In this document: positions 31,318-38,752 of the stretch, one piece after another
Numbering within the stretch: position 1 is the first letter of the stretch
Layout: each line of letters opens with the position of its first letter
Origin: Butyrivibrio sp.
GTDB taxonomy: Bacteria; Bacillota; Clostridia; Lachnospirales; Lachnospiraceae
Direction: 5' to 3'
Assembly: GCA_015056655.1 (NCBI GenBank)
Contig: SVFV01000033.1
Span: 1-39,075, forward strand
DNA: 39,075 bases
Made by a program: the position numbers and the translations under genes
Notes under the pieces: generated by a model
Database searches by the model: none
Told to the model about the DNA's origin: nothing
Seen by the model: the letters and a program-made list of their open reading frames with translations, nothing else

Positions 31318-31346
31318 TTGACATAAATGCACCTTTCCTATATTAT
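31318..31346 (+). promoter_or_regulatory. Promoter of the Rpn-type gene
   Basis: A perfect TTGACA (31318-31323), exactly 17 bp, then TATTAT (31341-31346, 5/6). The expected leader is about 165 nt and includes the palindrome-like GGTC-AGTC-GACC (31354-31365). Confidence 0.65.
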
Positions 31347-31517
31347 CTTTGTTGGTCAGTCGACCATATAGGTATCTGGGAAATCCCCAATTATTTCCAC
31401 TTAGTGAAGTTTGTAATGGCATTGCTGTAAGGTTATAATCGTATCTAAGAGATAGTTATTCTGTTTTCTTGTCCTGTATGGTCTGCTGATACAGATCATA
31501 ATAAAGGAGGACAGTGA

Positions 31518-32483
31518 ATGTCTGAAGAGATAAACAAAGTAACTGTTAACAAAGAGTACAAGGACAGATTATTCAATTTCATTTTTGGAAGTCCTGAGAA
31601 CAAGAAGTGGACATTGAGTCTATACAATGCGATAAATGGCTCAAATTACACAGATGAGAATGCAATTGAAATAAACACCATTAAAGAGGTCCTGTACCTG
31701 GGAATGCACAATGACACATCGTTTCTTTTGTCAGATACGGTGAATGTCTATGAGCATCAGAGCACCTATAATCCAAATATGCCGTTAAGGCAGCTGCAGT
31801 ACCTTGGAAGCTTGTACGAAGGGTATATTGCGAAGAATAAGTTGAATAAATTTGGTGATGAACTGCTGGAACTTCCGGTTCCAAAGCTGGTAGTATTCTA
31901 CAATGGGTTAACTGAGAAAGCAGATGAGCGAATCTTGTACTTGAGTGATTCCTTTAAAGGGAAGAACCGGAATGAGGCTGATGTAGAAGTTCGGGTAAAG
32001 ATGCTCAATATCAATTATGGACATAACAAGGAACTGCTTGAGGCGTGCAGACCACTGTTTGAATATTCCTGGCTGATCGATAAGATAAGACAGTATCTTA
32101 AAATAATGGAAAGAGAGAACGCTGTAGGTCGGGCAATCGACGAAGTTCCAGAGGATTTCGTTTTGAAACCATTTCTCAAGGAAAAAAAGGCGGAGGTATT
32201 TTCTATGCTGTTAACCGAATATAACGAAGAGGAAGTAATGGAGCTATTTAGGGCTGATGGAGAAAGAAAAGGAAGAAAAGAAGGCGAAAAAATAGGCGAT
32301 GAAAAGCGCCTTATAGGACTGATATGTAAAAAGCTCAGAAAAGGCAAAGATATTAGTACCATCGCAGATGAGGTTGAAGAGGAAGTTGATGTCATTACGC
32401 CGATAGTAGAAGCAGCGAAGAAATATGCACCTGACTATGATGTGGATGCAATTTACGAGGAACTTCATAAAGAAAAAGACTGA
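31518..32483 (+). CDS. Rpn-family recombination-promoting nuclease/putative transposase (PD-(D/E)XK)
   Basis: A 321-residue protein of the Rpn/PDDEXK_2 group very common in Lachnospiraceae. The N-terminal nuclease domain shows KEYKDRLFNFIFGSPENKKW, Asp66 in HNDTSFLL and the E-x-Q pattern Glu79-His-Gln81 in YEHQSTYNPNMPLR, followed by LPVPKLVVFYNG. The C-terminal region is highly charged with a Gly/Lys/Glu repeat (ERKGRKEGEKIGDEKR). Rpn proteins of E. coli promote RecA-independent recombination and cleave DNA; some act in phage defence. It stands alone with its own promoter and terminator. AAAGGAGGA (31503-31511) supports the start. Confidence 0.9.
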   Translation: MSEEINKVTVNKEYKDRLFNFIFGSPENKKWTLSLYNAINGSNYTDENAIEINTIKEVLYLGMHNDTSFLLSDTVNVYEHQSTYNPNMPLRQLQYLGSLYEGYIAKNKLNKFGDELLELPVPKLVVFYNGLTEKADERILYLSDSFKGKNRNEADVEVRVKMLNINYGHNKELLEACRPLFEYSWLIDKIRQYLKIMERENAVGRAIDEVPEDFVLKPFLKEKKAEVFSMLLTEYNEEEVMELFRADGERKGRKEGEKIGDEKRLIGLICKKLRKGKDISTIADEVEEEVDVITPIVEAAKKYAPDYDVDAIYEELHKEKD

Positions 32484-32493
32484 TAACTAAAAG

Positions 32494-32532
32494 TACCGCC
32501 ACGGGATTTTGTCCCAGTGGCGGTATTTTTAT
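32494..32532 (+). terminator. Rho-independent terminator of the Rpn-type gene
   Basis: TACCGCCAC (32494-32502) pairs with GTGGCGGTA (32517-32525), with an inner GGGA/TCCC, then TTTTTATAT. It is ten bases past the stop. Confidence 0.9.
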
Positions 32533-32619
32533 ATATTCCGAAAAATCAAGGCCGACTTTTACGGTGATAATATCAGCAGCGCGTCACGAGGTTAAACGCG
32601 CATGGATTCAGCTCTAAAA

Positions 32620-32768
32620 TCAATTGGTTATTTTGGGCTTGGTGAGTTCATTTATTCGGTCAAATGAAGCCACAAACAAATCTCTGATTTCTTTGTCTGT
32701 AATTTTTGTGTAATCACACCAGTGGGTATAATATCTCCATTTTGAGAATATTGCACTGCCAAGAATCA
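32620..32768 (-). pseudogene. Remnant of a DUF6508-like gene (C-terminal part)
   Basis: On the minus strand a start-less frame opening just after a TGA reads CADPVILGSAIFSKWRYYTH, then WCDYTKITDKEIRDLFVASF and DRINELTKPKITN, stopping at 32620. The GSAIFSKWRYYTHW and DRINELT elements recall small conserved proteins annotated DUF6508 from memory; this is not verified. It may be continuous by frameshift with the GIY-YIG-like remnant just upstream on the same strand. Confidence 0.5.
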
Positions 32769-33042
32769 CCGGATCTGCACAGAACGTTCATTTACCATTC
32801 CGTCTATGGCCTTTTTGCTGGATTTCGCAAGTTTAATCCCGTAATTAAGTCCGAATTCTCTCGTCATAAACCGCTTTTTATATCGGCTTTCCGCTTCAAT
32901 GATTTCCTTGTCAGAGATATTCTTGGGGAATATATGCAAAATAATGTATTTAAATTTTTCAAAATAGGATGGACCATGGTTATTATATAGCTCTATTAGA
33001 CTGATATTATTTCCATGGTAAGTATTTGCATATGTGCAGTTT
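32766..33042 (-). pseudogene. Remnant of a GIY-YIG-type nuclease gene
   Basis: A start-less minus-strand frame from a stop near 33042 to a TGA at 32766 reads SLIELYNNHGPSYFEKFKYI, then ILHIFPKNISDKEIIEAESR and YKKRFMTREFGLNYGIKL. The pattern FKYIILHIFPKNIS...E..YKKRF.TREFGLN matches the second half of GIY-YIG proteins of phage or mobile origin. The first part of the domain is missing. Together with the downstream remnant it fills most of the 610-bp space between the Rpn-type and PucR-type genes. Confidence 0.6.
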
Positions 33043-33094
33043 TAGGGTGTTTCTATACTTTTGACACCCACATCATAAGATGAAAAAATTACTA

Positions 33095-34576
33095 TCAGAA
33101 TAAATGAAGAATCCCATTGATCTGATATGAGCATTGAAGTCTGAACACAGTTGCTGCGTCGTTAAGATCAATGTCTGTAATTTCTGTAATCTTGGTCATC
33201 CTGTAATTCATGGTGTTTCTATGTAGGAATAGTGCATCTGCTGTACCCTTTATGGAGCAGGACAAGCTCAGAAAGACCTTTAAGGTTTCAACAAGATCTG
33301 AGTCGTGCTCTAGGTCATAACGGTGAAGCTTATATAGAGCGGGATGTATATAGGACTGCAAAAGGCTTATATCCGATACATGGTTAAGAAGATGGTAAAA
33401 TCTGTAGTCTTCATATCTGTGTACTTTAGACGGATTTCCAATTTGTTTCCCTATACGATATGCCTCTTGAGCATATTGGAAACTCTGAGGGAAAAGAGAA
33501 GCCGAATTAAACTCCGGGCTTATTCCTACATCCGATACATTTTTTAGAAGTTCATCGTTATTTTCTATGTCACCTATTATGCCGACATATGAAGAGATAA
33601 CAACAACAAGTTCTTTGAAGATGAATATTGTGTTCCCGGGTATCATGGAGTCAAGAGTTCTTTTGATAAAAAAGAGCTCATGTCTTGAGTGATGGATTGG
33701 CTTTAATACCACACAAAACGTATGCTCAGGTAGTTTGGGCAGCATTTTCTCAGTACTCTTTAAATCTTCCTCACTTCCATCAAGAAGCTTAATATACATA
33801 TCCGTATCGTCCTTAGACAGATCAGGATATGTATTATGTATATTGATAAAAGCTGACAAAAATTCACTTATCTTTGGCAGATATGTCTTGTGAAATGATG
33901 TAAGACCACGGTTGTTATCGAGCAAAACAAGATATGCTACCGGCCTGGTTTCTATGAAAAGCTGTGAAGCCAGTTTCTCTTCTGTAGAGCTGGTGCATGT
34001 GACCTGAAAGCAGGCAGAAGTCTTGGGAAGGCTCTGGGCAGGCATAAGTTCATTCATCGCATTAATAAACTCAAAAGTGCAGGATCCTTTTTCTATATAT
34101 CGCTGCCACAAAGGGTCAGTGATGGATACGGAAGTGGAGTGCGCAAGGATCTTAAATCCTAAATCTGCAAGAACAATGGATCTGTCCAGGAAAAGGGCAG
34201 ATTTGTTTATGAGCTCCGTTATGGAGGTATTTTCCTTGGACAGCTCTTTCAGATGCCTGAATCTGCTTTCATGGTCAGTAGCTCTGAAAAATGCAGAAGT
34301 AAGAGCGTTCATACAGTTCATCATCTCTTTATCTGTTGTATATATAAATGAGATATTTTCAGGAAGTCCTTTTGTTGTTGTGAGAATACAGGGGGATTTT
34401 TCAAGGTCACGGATAGTATCAGTATCAACCTTTCCAATATAGAGGCATGAAGGATCATCTAATGGCATTCCATCAGATAAAAATGAAAAGTGCGTAAGTT
34501 CCGGATTTGAATTCCCTACGTTTATGCTGCAGTTGCAGCTTTTCTCCATTATTTCAGCTATTTCTTCAAAGTTCAT
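33095..34576 (-). CDS. PucR-type transcriptional regulator
   Basis: A 493-residue regulator. The C-terminal 60 residues are the PucR/CdaR-type helix-turn-helix: LETLKVFLSLSCSIKGTADA, then LFLHRNTMNYRMTKITEIT. The rest has no clear enzyme motif and would hold the sensory part. The preferred start is ATG 34576, nine bases after GGAG; upstream in-frame ATG codons at 34582 and 34591 lie on or before that site. It is divergent from an enoate-reductase/SDR operon, which it probably controls in response to the pathway substrate (inference). Two inverted repeats with the core GCACAATA lie in the shared promoter region. Confidence 0.88.
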   Translation of the reverse strand: MNFEEIAEIMEKSCNCSINVGNSNPELTHFSFLSDGMPLDDPSCLYIGKVDTDTIRDLEKSPCILTTTKGLPENISFIYTTDKEMMNCMNALTSAFFRATDHESRFRHLKELSKENTSITELINKSALFLDRSIVLADLGFKILAHSTSVSITDPLWQRYIEKGSCTFEFINAMNELMPAQSLPKTSACFQVTCTSSTEEKLASQLFIETRPVAYLVLLDNNRGLTSFHKTYLPKISEFLSAFINIHNTYPDLSKDDTDMYIKLLDGSEEDLKSTEKMLPKLPEHTFCVVLKPIHHSRHELFFIKRTLDSMIPGNTIFIFKELVVVISSYVGIIGDIENNDELLKNVSDVGISPEFNSASLFPQSFQYAQEAYRIGKQIGNPSKVHRYEDYRFYHLLNHVSDISLLQSYIHPALYKLHRYDLEHDSDLVETLKVFLSLSCSIKGTADALFLHRNTMNYRMTKITEITDIDLNDAATVFRLQCSYQINGILHLF

Positions 34577-34596
34577 AAAATCCATCTCCATTTGTG

Positions 34597-34613
34597 TTGT
34601 GCATCAAGCACAA
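34597..34613. promoter_or_regulatory. Inverted repeat, candidate PucR-type operator 1
   Basis: TTGTGC-N5-GCACAA (perfect 6-bp arms). The right arm continues AGCACAATATATGC and shares GCACAATA with 34733-34740. Confidence 0.5.
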
Positions 34614-34717
34614 TATATGCTCATCTGTTTATGCAAGCAAAATCTAGACCATTATTTTATAGCCCAGTAAAATTATTGTATTCATTGATGTTCATGGATG
34701 CAACTCTAAATCGAAAC

Positions 34718-34740
34718 ATTGTTGTAGTCTATGCACAATA
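34718..34740. promoter_or_regulatory. Inverted repeat, candidate PucR-type operator 2
   Basis: ATTGTTG (34718-34724) and GCACAAT (34733-34739) form an imperfect inverted repeat that shares GCACAATA with operator 1. It lies 32 bp before the enoate-reductase start. Confidence 0.4.
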
Positions 34741-34771
34741 AGTAGCATTTATATGTTTAAAGGAGGTACTT

Positions 34772-36706
34772 ATGGCTTACGAAAAATTGTTTAAAAGCGG
34801 GCGTATAGGGGGCGTTCGAATCAAGAACCGCACAGTAATGCCTGCGATGGGAGTTTCGCTGGCAGATCCAACAGGAGAAGCTAACGAGCACATTATCAGA
34901 TACTACGAAGACCGTGCAAAAGGCGGTGTGGGTCTCATTATCACTGAAATCACAAGAGTAGATGAGGTAGAAGGTATTGGCACACCTAATCAGCTGGGAG
35001 CTACAGATTCCAGACATGTTCCTCATCTCGAAAGACTTGCTGAGCGTGTACACAAATATGGAACAAAGATTCTTGTTCAGCTTCAGCATCCAGGAAGAGA
35101 AAATAAATCATCCATAATAGGCGGCAGACAGATTGTTGCTCCTTCACCTGTTATGTGTAAGGTTACTAAGGAAATGCCAAGGGAGATGACAACAGAAGAG
35201 TGTTCAGCACTTGTAAAGAATTTCATCAAGGGTGCTGTCATCTGCCAGAAGGCCGGTATGGACGGAATCGAGCTTCACGCAGCTCATGGCTACCTTTTAA
35301 ATGAATTCCTTTCTCCATATACAAATAAGAGAACGGACAGATATGGCGGATCTTTTGACAACAGAATAAGAATTCTTGAAGAGATAATCACAGGTATAAG
35401 ATACATGTGTGGTCCCAGATTCCTTATTTCAGTGAGAATTTCAGCTGATGAATTTGTAGAAGGCGGATTAAAGCTTGAGGATACAATCAAGATTGCAAGA
35501 ACACTTGAGAGCTTCGGCATCGACTGCATCAACGTTTCAAGCGGTATCTATGAATCTGCTACAACAATTATCGAGCCTTCTTCATATCCTCAGGGATGGA
35601 AGAAACATCTCGCATCCGCTATCAAGAAAAATGTAAAGATTCCGGTAATTGCAACAAATAACATCAAGGATCCTGAAGTTGCAGAAGCACTTCTTGAGGA
35701 GGGCGTTTGTGATTATATCGCTCTTGGCCGTGCTCATCTTGCTGATCCCGAATGGGCAAACAAGGCTAAGGAAGGCAGAGGCGATGAGATCAACAAGTGT
35801 ATCGGATGTCTATACTGCTTCACTGCACTTTCAGACGGAGGACATATCAAATGTGCCGTTAACCCCAAGTGCGGAAGAGAAGTTGACTATAGCTGCGTAG
35901 AAAAGACTGGCAATGGCAGAAAGGTTGCTATCATAGGTGGAGGCCCTGCTGGAATGGTTTCAGCACTCACACTTAAGGAGAGAGGTTTTGAGCCTGTAAT
36001 TTTTGAAAAGGCAGACTCTCTTGGCGGACAGCTTAATATTGCAACAAAGCCTATCATGAAGGAAAAGCTTCAGGCTTATCTTGATTCTCTTGTTTGCAGA
36101 ATCAAGAGAAACAACATCGAAGTCAGACTTAATACAGAAGGCACTGTAGATGCTGTAAAGGCACTTGATCCCACAGCTGTTTTTGTTGCGACAGGTGGAA
36201 CACCTATCGTTCCAGGGCTTCCCGGAGTTGATGGCGCTAATGTTATCACTGCTGAAGAATATCTGATGGGCAAAAAGGAAGTAAAAGGCGACGTTGTCGT
36301 AATTGGCGGCGGTGTAACAGGTATGGAAACTGCTGAGACTATTGCAACAAGAGGCGGAAATAAAGTTACTCTTGTAGAGATGACAAAAGACATCGGAAGA
36401 GGTCTTTACCGCTCTGTGATCGCTGATTTCACCATCAGATTCGGAAAACTTGGTGTAAATGTCATGACAAGACAGCAGTTCATGTCTGCAGATGAAGAAT
36501 CAGTTGTTGTAATGAATACAGTAACAAGACAGATGACAAAAATTCCTGCTGGTACAGTAGTTCTTGCACTTGGAGTACGCTCAAATGATGTATCAGCACA
36601 GTTTGAAGAGAACTTTGACAATGTAATAGTACTCGGCGATGCAAACTTCCCCGGAAGAATTGCGGAAGCTACAACAGATGCACTTGGCAGAGCATCAACA
36701 CTGTAA
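34772..36706 (+). CDS. FMN/Fe-S/FAD enoate reductase-type oxidoreductase (OYE family)
   Basis: A 644-residue multidomain reductase of the 2,4-dienoyl-CoA reductase/enoate reductase/BaiCD group. Residues 1-340 are the old-yellow-enzyme FMN barrel (IELHAAHGYLLNEFLSPYTN, then DRYGGSFDNRIRILEE). The [4Fe-4S] cysteines are in KCIGCLYCF and CAVNPKCG (about residues 343-368). A FAD site AIIGGGPAGMVSALTLKERG begins near 388 and an NAD(P)H site VVIGGGVTGMETAETIA near 511. It reduces an activated C=C bond with NAD(P)H; the substrate is unknown. AAAGGAGG (34759-34766) precedes the ATG. It lies 15 bp before the SDR gene. Confidence 0.92.
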   Translation: MAYEKLFKSGRIGGVRIKNRTVMPAMGVSLADPTGEANEHIIRYYEDRAKGGVGLIITEITRVDEVEGIGTPNQLGATDSRHVPHLERLAERVHKYGTKILVQLQHPGRENKSSIIGGRQIVAPSPVMCKVTKEMPREMTTEECSALVKNFIKGAVICQKAGMDGIELHAAHGYLLNEFLSPYTNKRTDRYGGSFDNRIRILEEIITGIRYMCGPRFLISVRISADEFVEGGLKLEDTIKIARTLESFGIDCINVSSGIYESATTIIEPSSYPQGWKKHLASAIKKNVKIPVIATNNIKDPEVAEALLEEGVCDYIALGRAHLADPEWANKAKEGRGDEINKCIGCLYCFTALSDGGHIKCAVNPKCGREVDYSCVEKTGNGRKVAIIGGGPAGMVSALTLKERGFEPVIFEKADSLGGQLNIATKPIMKEKLQAYLDSLVCRIKRNNIEVRLNTEGTVDAVKALDPTAVFVATGGTPIVPGLPGVDGANVITAEEYLMGKKEVKGDVVVIGGGVTGMETAETIATRGGNKVTLVEMTKDIGRGLYRSVIADFTIRFGKLGVNVMTRQQFMSADEESVVVMNTVTRQMTKIPAGTVVLALGVRSNDVSAQFEENFDNVIVLGDANFPGRIAEATTDALGRASTL

Positions 36707-36721
36707 AGGGGAGGTTTTCAG

Positions 36722-37582
36722 ATGAAAGAATTCAAGAATAAAGTTGCACTGATAACCGGTGCAGCAAATGGTTTTGGTAAAGAATTTTTAAAAGAAGCAT
36801 CGAGGAGAGGCATGCGCATCGCTGCTCTTGATATCGAAAAGGACGAAGTCGAAGCAGCTGCCAAGGAAGCAAAAGAGCTTGGAGCTGCAGAGATCTTCAC
36901 TATCCAGGCAGATGTAACAAAGGTAGAAGACTGTGAGAGAGCGGTTGATGAAGTTATTGAAAAATTCGGCGCAATTGACCTTCTTATGAACAACGCAGGT
37001 GTTGTGGTTCCTGGTGATATCTGGGACACACCGGTTCGAGACTGGGAGTGGATCACACACGCTAACTTCCTTAGCCATGTTTACTTCATGCACAAAGTTA
37101 TTCCGATCATGATGAAGCAGGGTACACACTGCAATATCGTGAACACATGCTCAGTAGCAGGACTTATCACTTCAAATGGAATGCCCGCTTATCACGCTAC
37201 AAAGCATGCTGCAGTTGCACTTTCTGAAAGTGTTAGCTATGACCTTCAGGCAAAAGGCGCAGATATTTCCATTAGCATATATTGTCCGGGATTTGTTCAA
37301 ACAGACCTTCACCATGCTGAAAGACACCGCCCTGAGCAGTACAAGGATGCATCTGATCCTTACTACACAAGCAAGGAATTCGCTATGGGTCAGAAAATAG
37401 CAGAGCAGGTTATTGTAACAGGTATGCCTATAGATTCTGTGGGAATGAGAGTATTTAATGCTATAGAAGAGGATCAGTTCTATATCCTTACTCACCCTAT
37501 CTATACGACCCTTATCGGTAAACGTGTGACAGACATGCTTGCAGGAAAAGGACCAAACCTCATGGAACTTCGCGGTAAATAA
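36722..37582 (+). CDS. Short-chain dehydrogenase/reductase (classical SDR)
   Basis: A 286-residue NAD(P)-dependent SDR. Cofactor motif ALITGAANGFGKEF (about residues 9-22), NNAGVVVPG, catalytic Ser in NTCSVAGLI and the YHATKHAA Tyr/Lys pair (about residues 157-161) are all present. It is longer than the usual 250 residues, with a C-terminal extension. It would oxidise or reduce a hydroxyl/keto group on the same substrate as the neighbouring C=C reductase (inference). GGGGAGG (36709-36715) precedes the ATG. A hairpin shared with 23711 follows at 37611. Confidence 0.92.
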   Translation: MKEFKNKVALITGAANGFGKEFLKEASRRGMRIAALDIEKDEVEAAAKEAKELGAAEIFTIQADVTKVEDCERAVDEVIEKFGAIDLLMNNAGVVVPGDIWDTPVRDWEWITHANFLSHVYFMHKVIPIMMKQGTHCNIVNTCSVAGLITSNGMPAYHATKHAAVALSESVSYDLQAKGADISISIYCPGFVQTDLHHAERHRPEQYKDASDPYYTSKEFAMGQKIAEQVIVTGMPIDSVGMRVFNAIEEDQFYILTHPIYTTLIGKRVTDMLAGKGPNLMELRGK

Positions 37583-37608
37583 AAGTAATATACTTTCTTC
37601 AAAAATGT

Positions 37609-37660
37609 AAAACAGGCTCTGTTCCAACAAAAAGATGGTACAGAGCCTGAAGTTTGTAAT
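37609..37660 (+). terminator. Hairpin after the SDR gene, shared with 23711
   Basis: CAGGCTCTGT (37613-37622) pairs perfectly with ACAGAGCCTG (37640-37649). The first 17 bases of the element match 23710-23726. The tail AAGTTTGTAATG is a weak U-tract. Confidence 0.6.
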
Positions 37661-37690
37661 GAACCTTTGGGAGTAAGTATTCTTGAAATA

Positions 37691-38071
37691 ATGCAATCAG
37701 AAAAAATAATAACACCAGATATCTCCAAGGATAATGCATCAGATGTAATAGCGAATGTGATTGATGTTGTTGAATATCAAAGGAAGATTGAAAGAAAAAA
37801 TATAGTCATTGGGATAGCGTCCACGCTTATTTTGGTAATGCTACTTTTTTTGATCGACCTGATGCATATAGAAGGGTTCATTTTCGTCTGTCTGCCAATA
37901 GCCTGCCTATGTATTTCGGCATTGCTTATAGCAATCAGCATTCATAGAAAAAGACAGAAGCTTACCTATGCAAAGACTTTAGCTTTAGGCATTGGATTAT
38001 TGATTTTGCCAATTGCTGCTTTGATGGTGCTATATTTCTCAATGGTGTTTGGTGGACCAGTACCAAACTAA
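37691..38071 (+). CDS. Membrane protein with three helices, unknown function
   Basis: A 126-residue protein. An N-terminal charged helix (VIANVIDVVEYQRKIERKN) precedes three membrane helices (about residues 37-58, 62-86 and 97-118). No family recognised. The start is uncertain: the ATG at 37691 lacks a well-spaced ribosome site, while an in-frame TTG at 37667 lies on GGGAG (37669-37673). The shorter form is given. It begins 40 bp after a hairpin and ends 32 bp before another (38104). Confidence 0.65.
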   Translation: MQSEKIITPDISKDNASDVIANVIDVVEYQRKIERKNIVIGIASTLILVMLLFLIDLMHIEGFIFVCLPIACLCISALLIAISIHRKRQKLTYAKTLALGIGLLILPIAALMVLYFSMVFGGPVPN

Positions 38072-38103
38072 AACAGATATAACATATAGTGAATGCATAC
38101 ATG

Positions 38104-38142
38104 GCAGTACATGATTTATTAAATTGTGTACTGCTATTTTTA
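38104..38142 (+). terminator. Hairpin/terminator shared in part with 10395
   Basis: GCAGTAC (38104-38110) pairs with GTACTGC (38128-38134), followed by TATTTTTAT. GGCAGTACATGATT is shared with the hairpin at 10395. It may alternatively be the left-end hairpin of the adjacent IS element. Confidence 0.6.
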
Positions 38143-38658
38143 TGAATAATCAGCGAGAAAACCCTTCCGACGGTGTCGGTCGGGGATGAATCGCCGGACT
38201 TCAGCGCTTTGCTTTGACATATTTTCGGATTTCTCATATTTTCTTCTGCGGTCATCAGTGCGCTGCTCTTCTATGTATTTTTTAACTGTTTCCATAGATA
38301 CGGAACCGGTAGTTGCACAGAAATAACTTGCGCTCCAGAATGGAGAATCACCCCAGAGATACTTTTCGATATGCTCTTTGTATCTTAAATGAACCTCTCG
38401 TGAAAGTCCGGTCTTTAACGTGTTGATCAGCTTTACCGGTGCCACATCTGGAGCCATTGAGATAAGAAGGTGCATGTGATCCCTGTCTGTTTCAGCTGAG
38501 AGCAGGTCACAGTCCATCCTTCCACAGAGATATGCGGCGTGGTTTTTCATGAAATCACCCATCTCGTCTGTGATGACCTTTTTCCTGTATTTTGTAACAA
38601 AAATAACGTGGTATGTAAGCAGGTAGACTGAGTGCCTGTTCCTCTTGTAACTGTCCAT
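38140..38658 (-). CDS. tnpA: IS200/IS605 family Y1 transposase TnpA
   Basis: A 172-residue HUH-type transposase. Landmarks are YKRNRHSVYLLTYHVIFVTK (residues 4-23), the HUH motif His61-Met-His63 in DRDHMHLLIS and the catalytic Tyr128 with Gln132 in VKKYIEEQ. It cuts and joins single-stranded DNA through a 5'-phosphotyrosine at hairpin ends. It is longer than the usual 130-155 residues, with an extra basic tail (RRKYEKSENMSKQS onward) encoded across a hairpin. ATG 38658 is chosen because GGAGG precedes it; upstream in-frame starts (up to 38790) lie in hydrophobic, non-family sequence. Confidence 0.93.
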   Translation of the reverse strand: MDSYKRNRHSVYLLTYHVIFVTKYRKKVITDEMGDFMKNHAAYLCGRMDCDLLSAETDRDHMHLLISMAPDVAPVKLINTLKTGLSREVHLRYKEHIEKYLWGDSPFWSASYFCATTGSVSMETVKKYIEEQRTDDRRRKYEKSENMSKQSAEVRRFIPDRHRRKGFLADYS

Positions 38659-38676
38659 GAAACCTCCGAATCTAAC

Positions 38677-38692
38677 ACAAACAAATGTTTGT
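38677..38692. promoter_or_regulatory. Inverted repeat between tnpA and tnpB
   Basis: ACAAACA-AA-TGTTTGT, a perfect 7-bp inverted repeat in the divergent promoter region. It overlaps the -35 of the predicted tnpB promoter. Confidence 0.5.
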
Positions 38693-38717
38693 ATATTTGC
38701 CATAAATATGCTATAAT
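38689..38717 (+). promoter_or_regulatory. Predicted promoter of tnpB
   Basis: TTGTAT (38689-38694), 17-bp spacer and a perfect TATAAT (38712-38717). The start codon follows 36 bp later. Confidence 0.55.
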
Positions 38718-38752
38718 ACAAAGTATAAGGCTTGGTGAAGGGAATTACAACC

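Noticed and set aside
31183..31422. Minus-strand open frame of 79 codons
   Set aside because: It spans a plus-strand terminator and the Rpn promoter and shows no recognisable family; kept only as a faint possibility of another remnant.
32706..32990. Plus-strand open frame of 94 codons
   Set aside because: The minus strand reads as GIY-YIG-like and DUF6508-like remnants; the plus frame has no domain or ribosome site.
37172..37696. Minus-strand open frame of 174 codons opposite the SDR gene
   Set aside because: Antisense to the conserved YHATK region, no family resemblance, would read through the 37611 hairpin.
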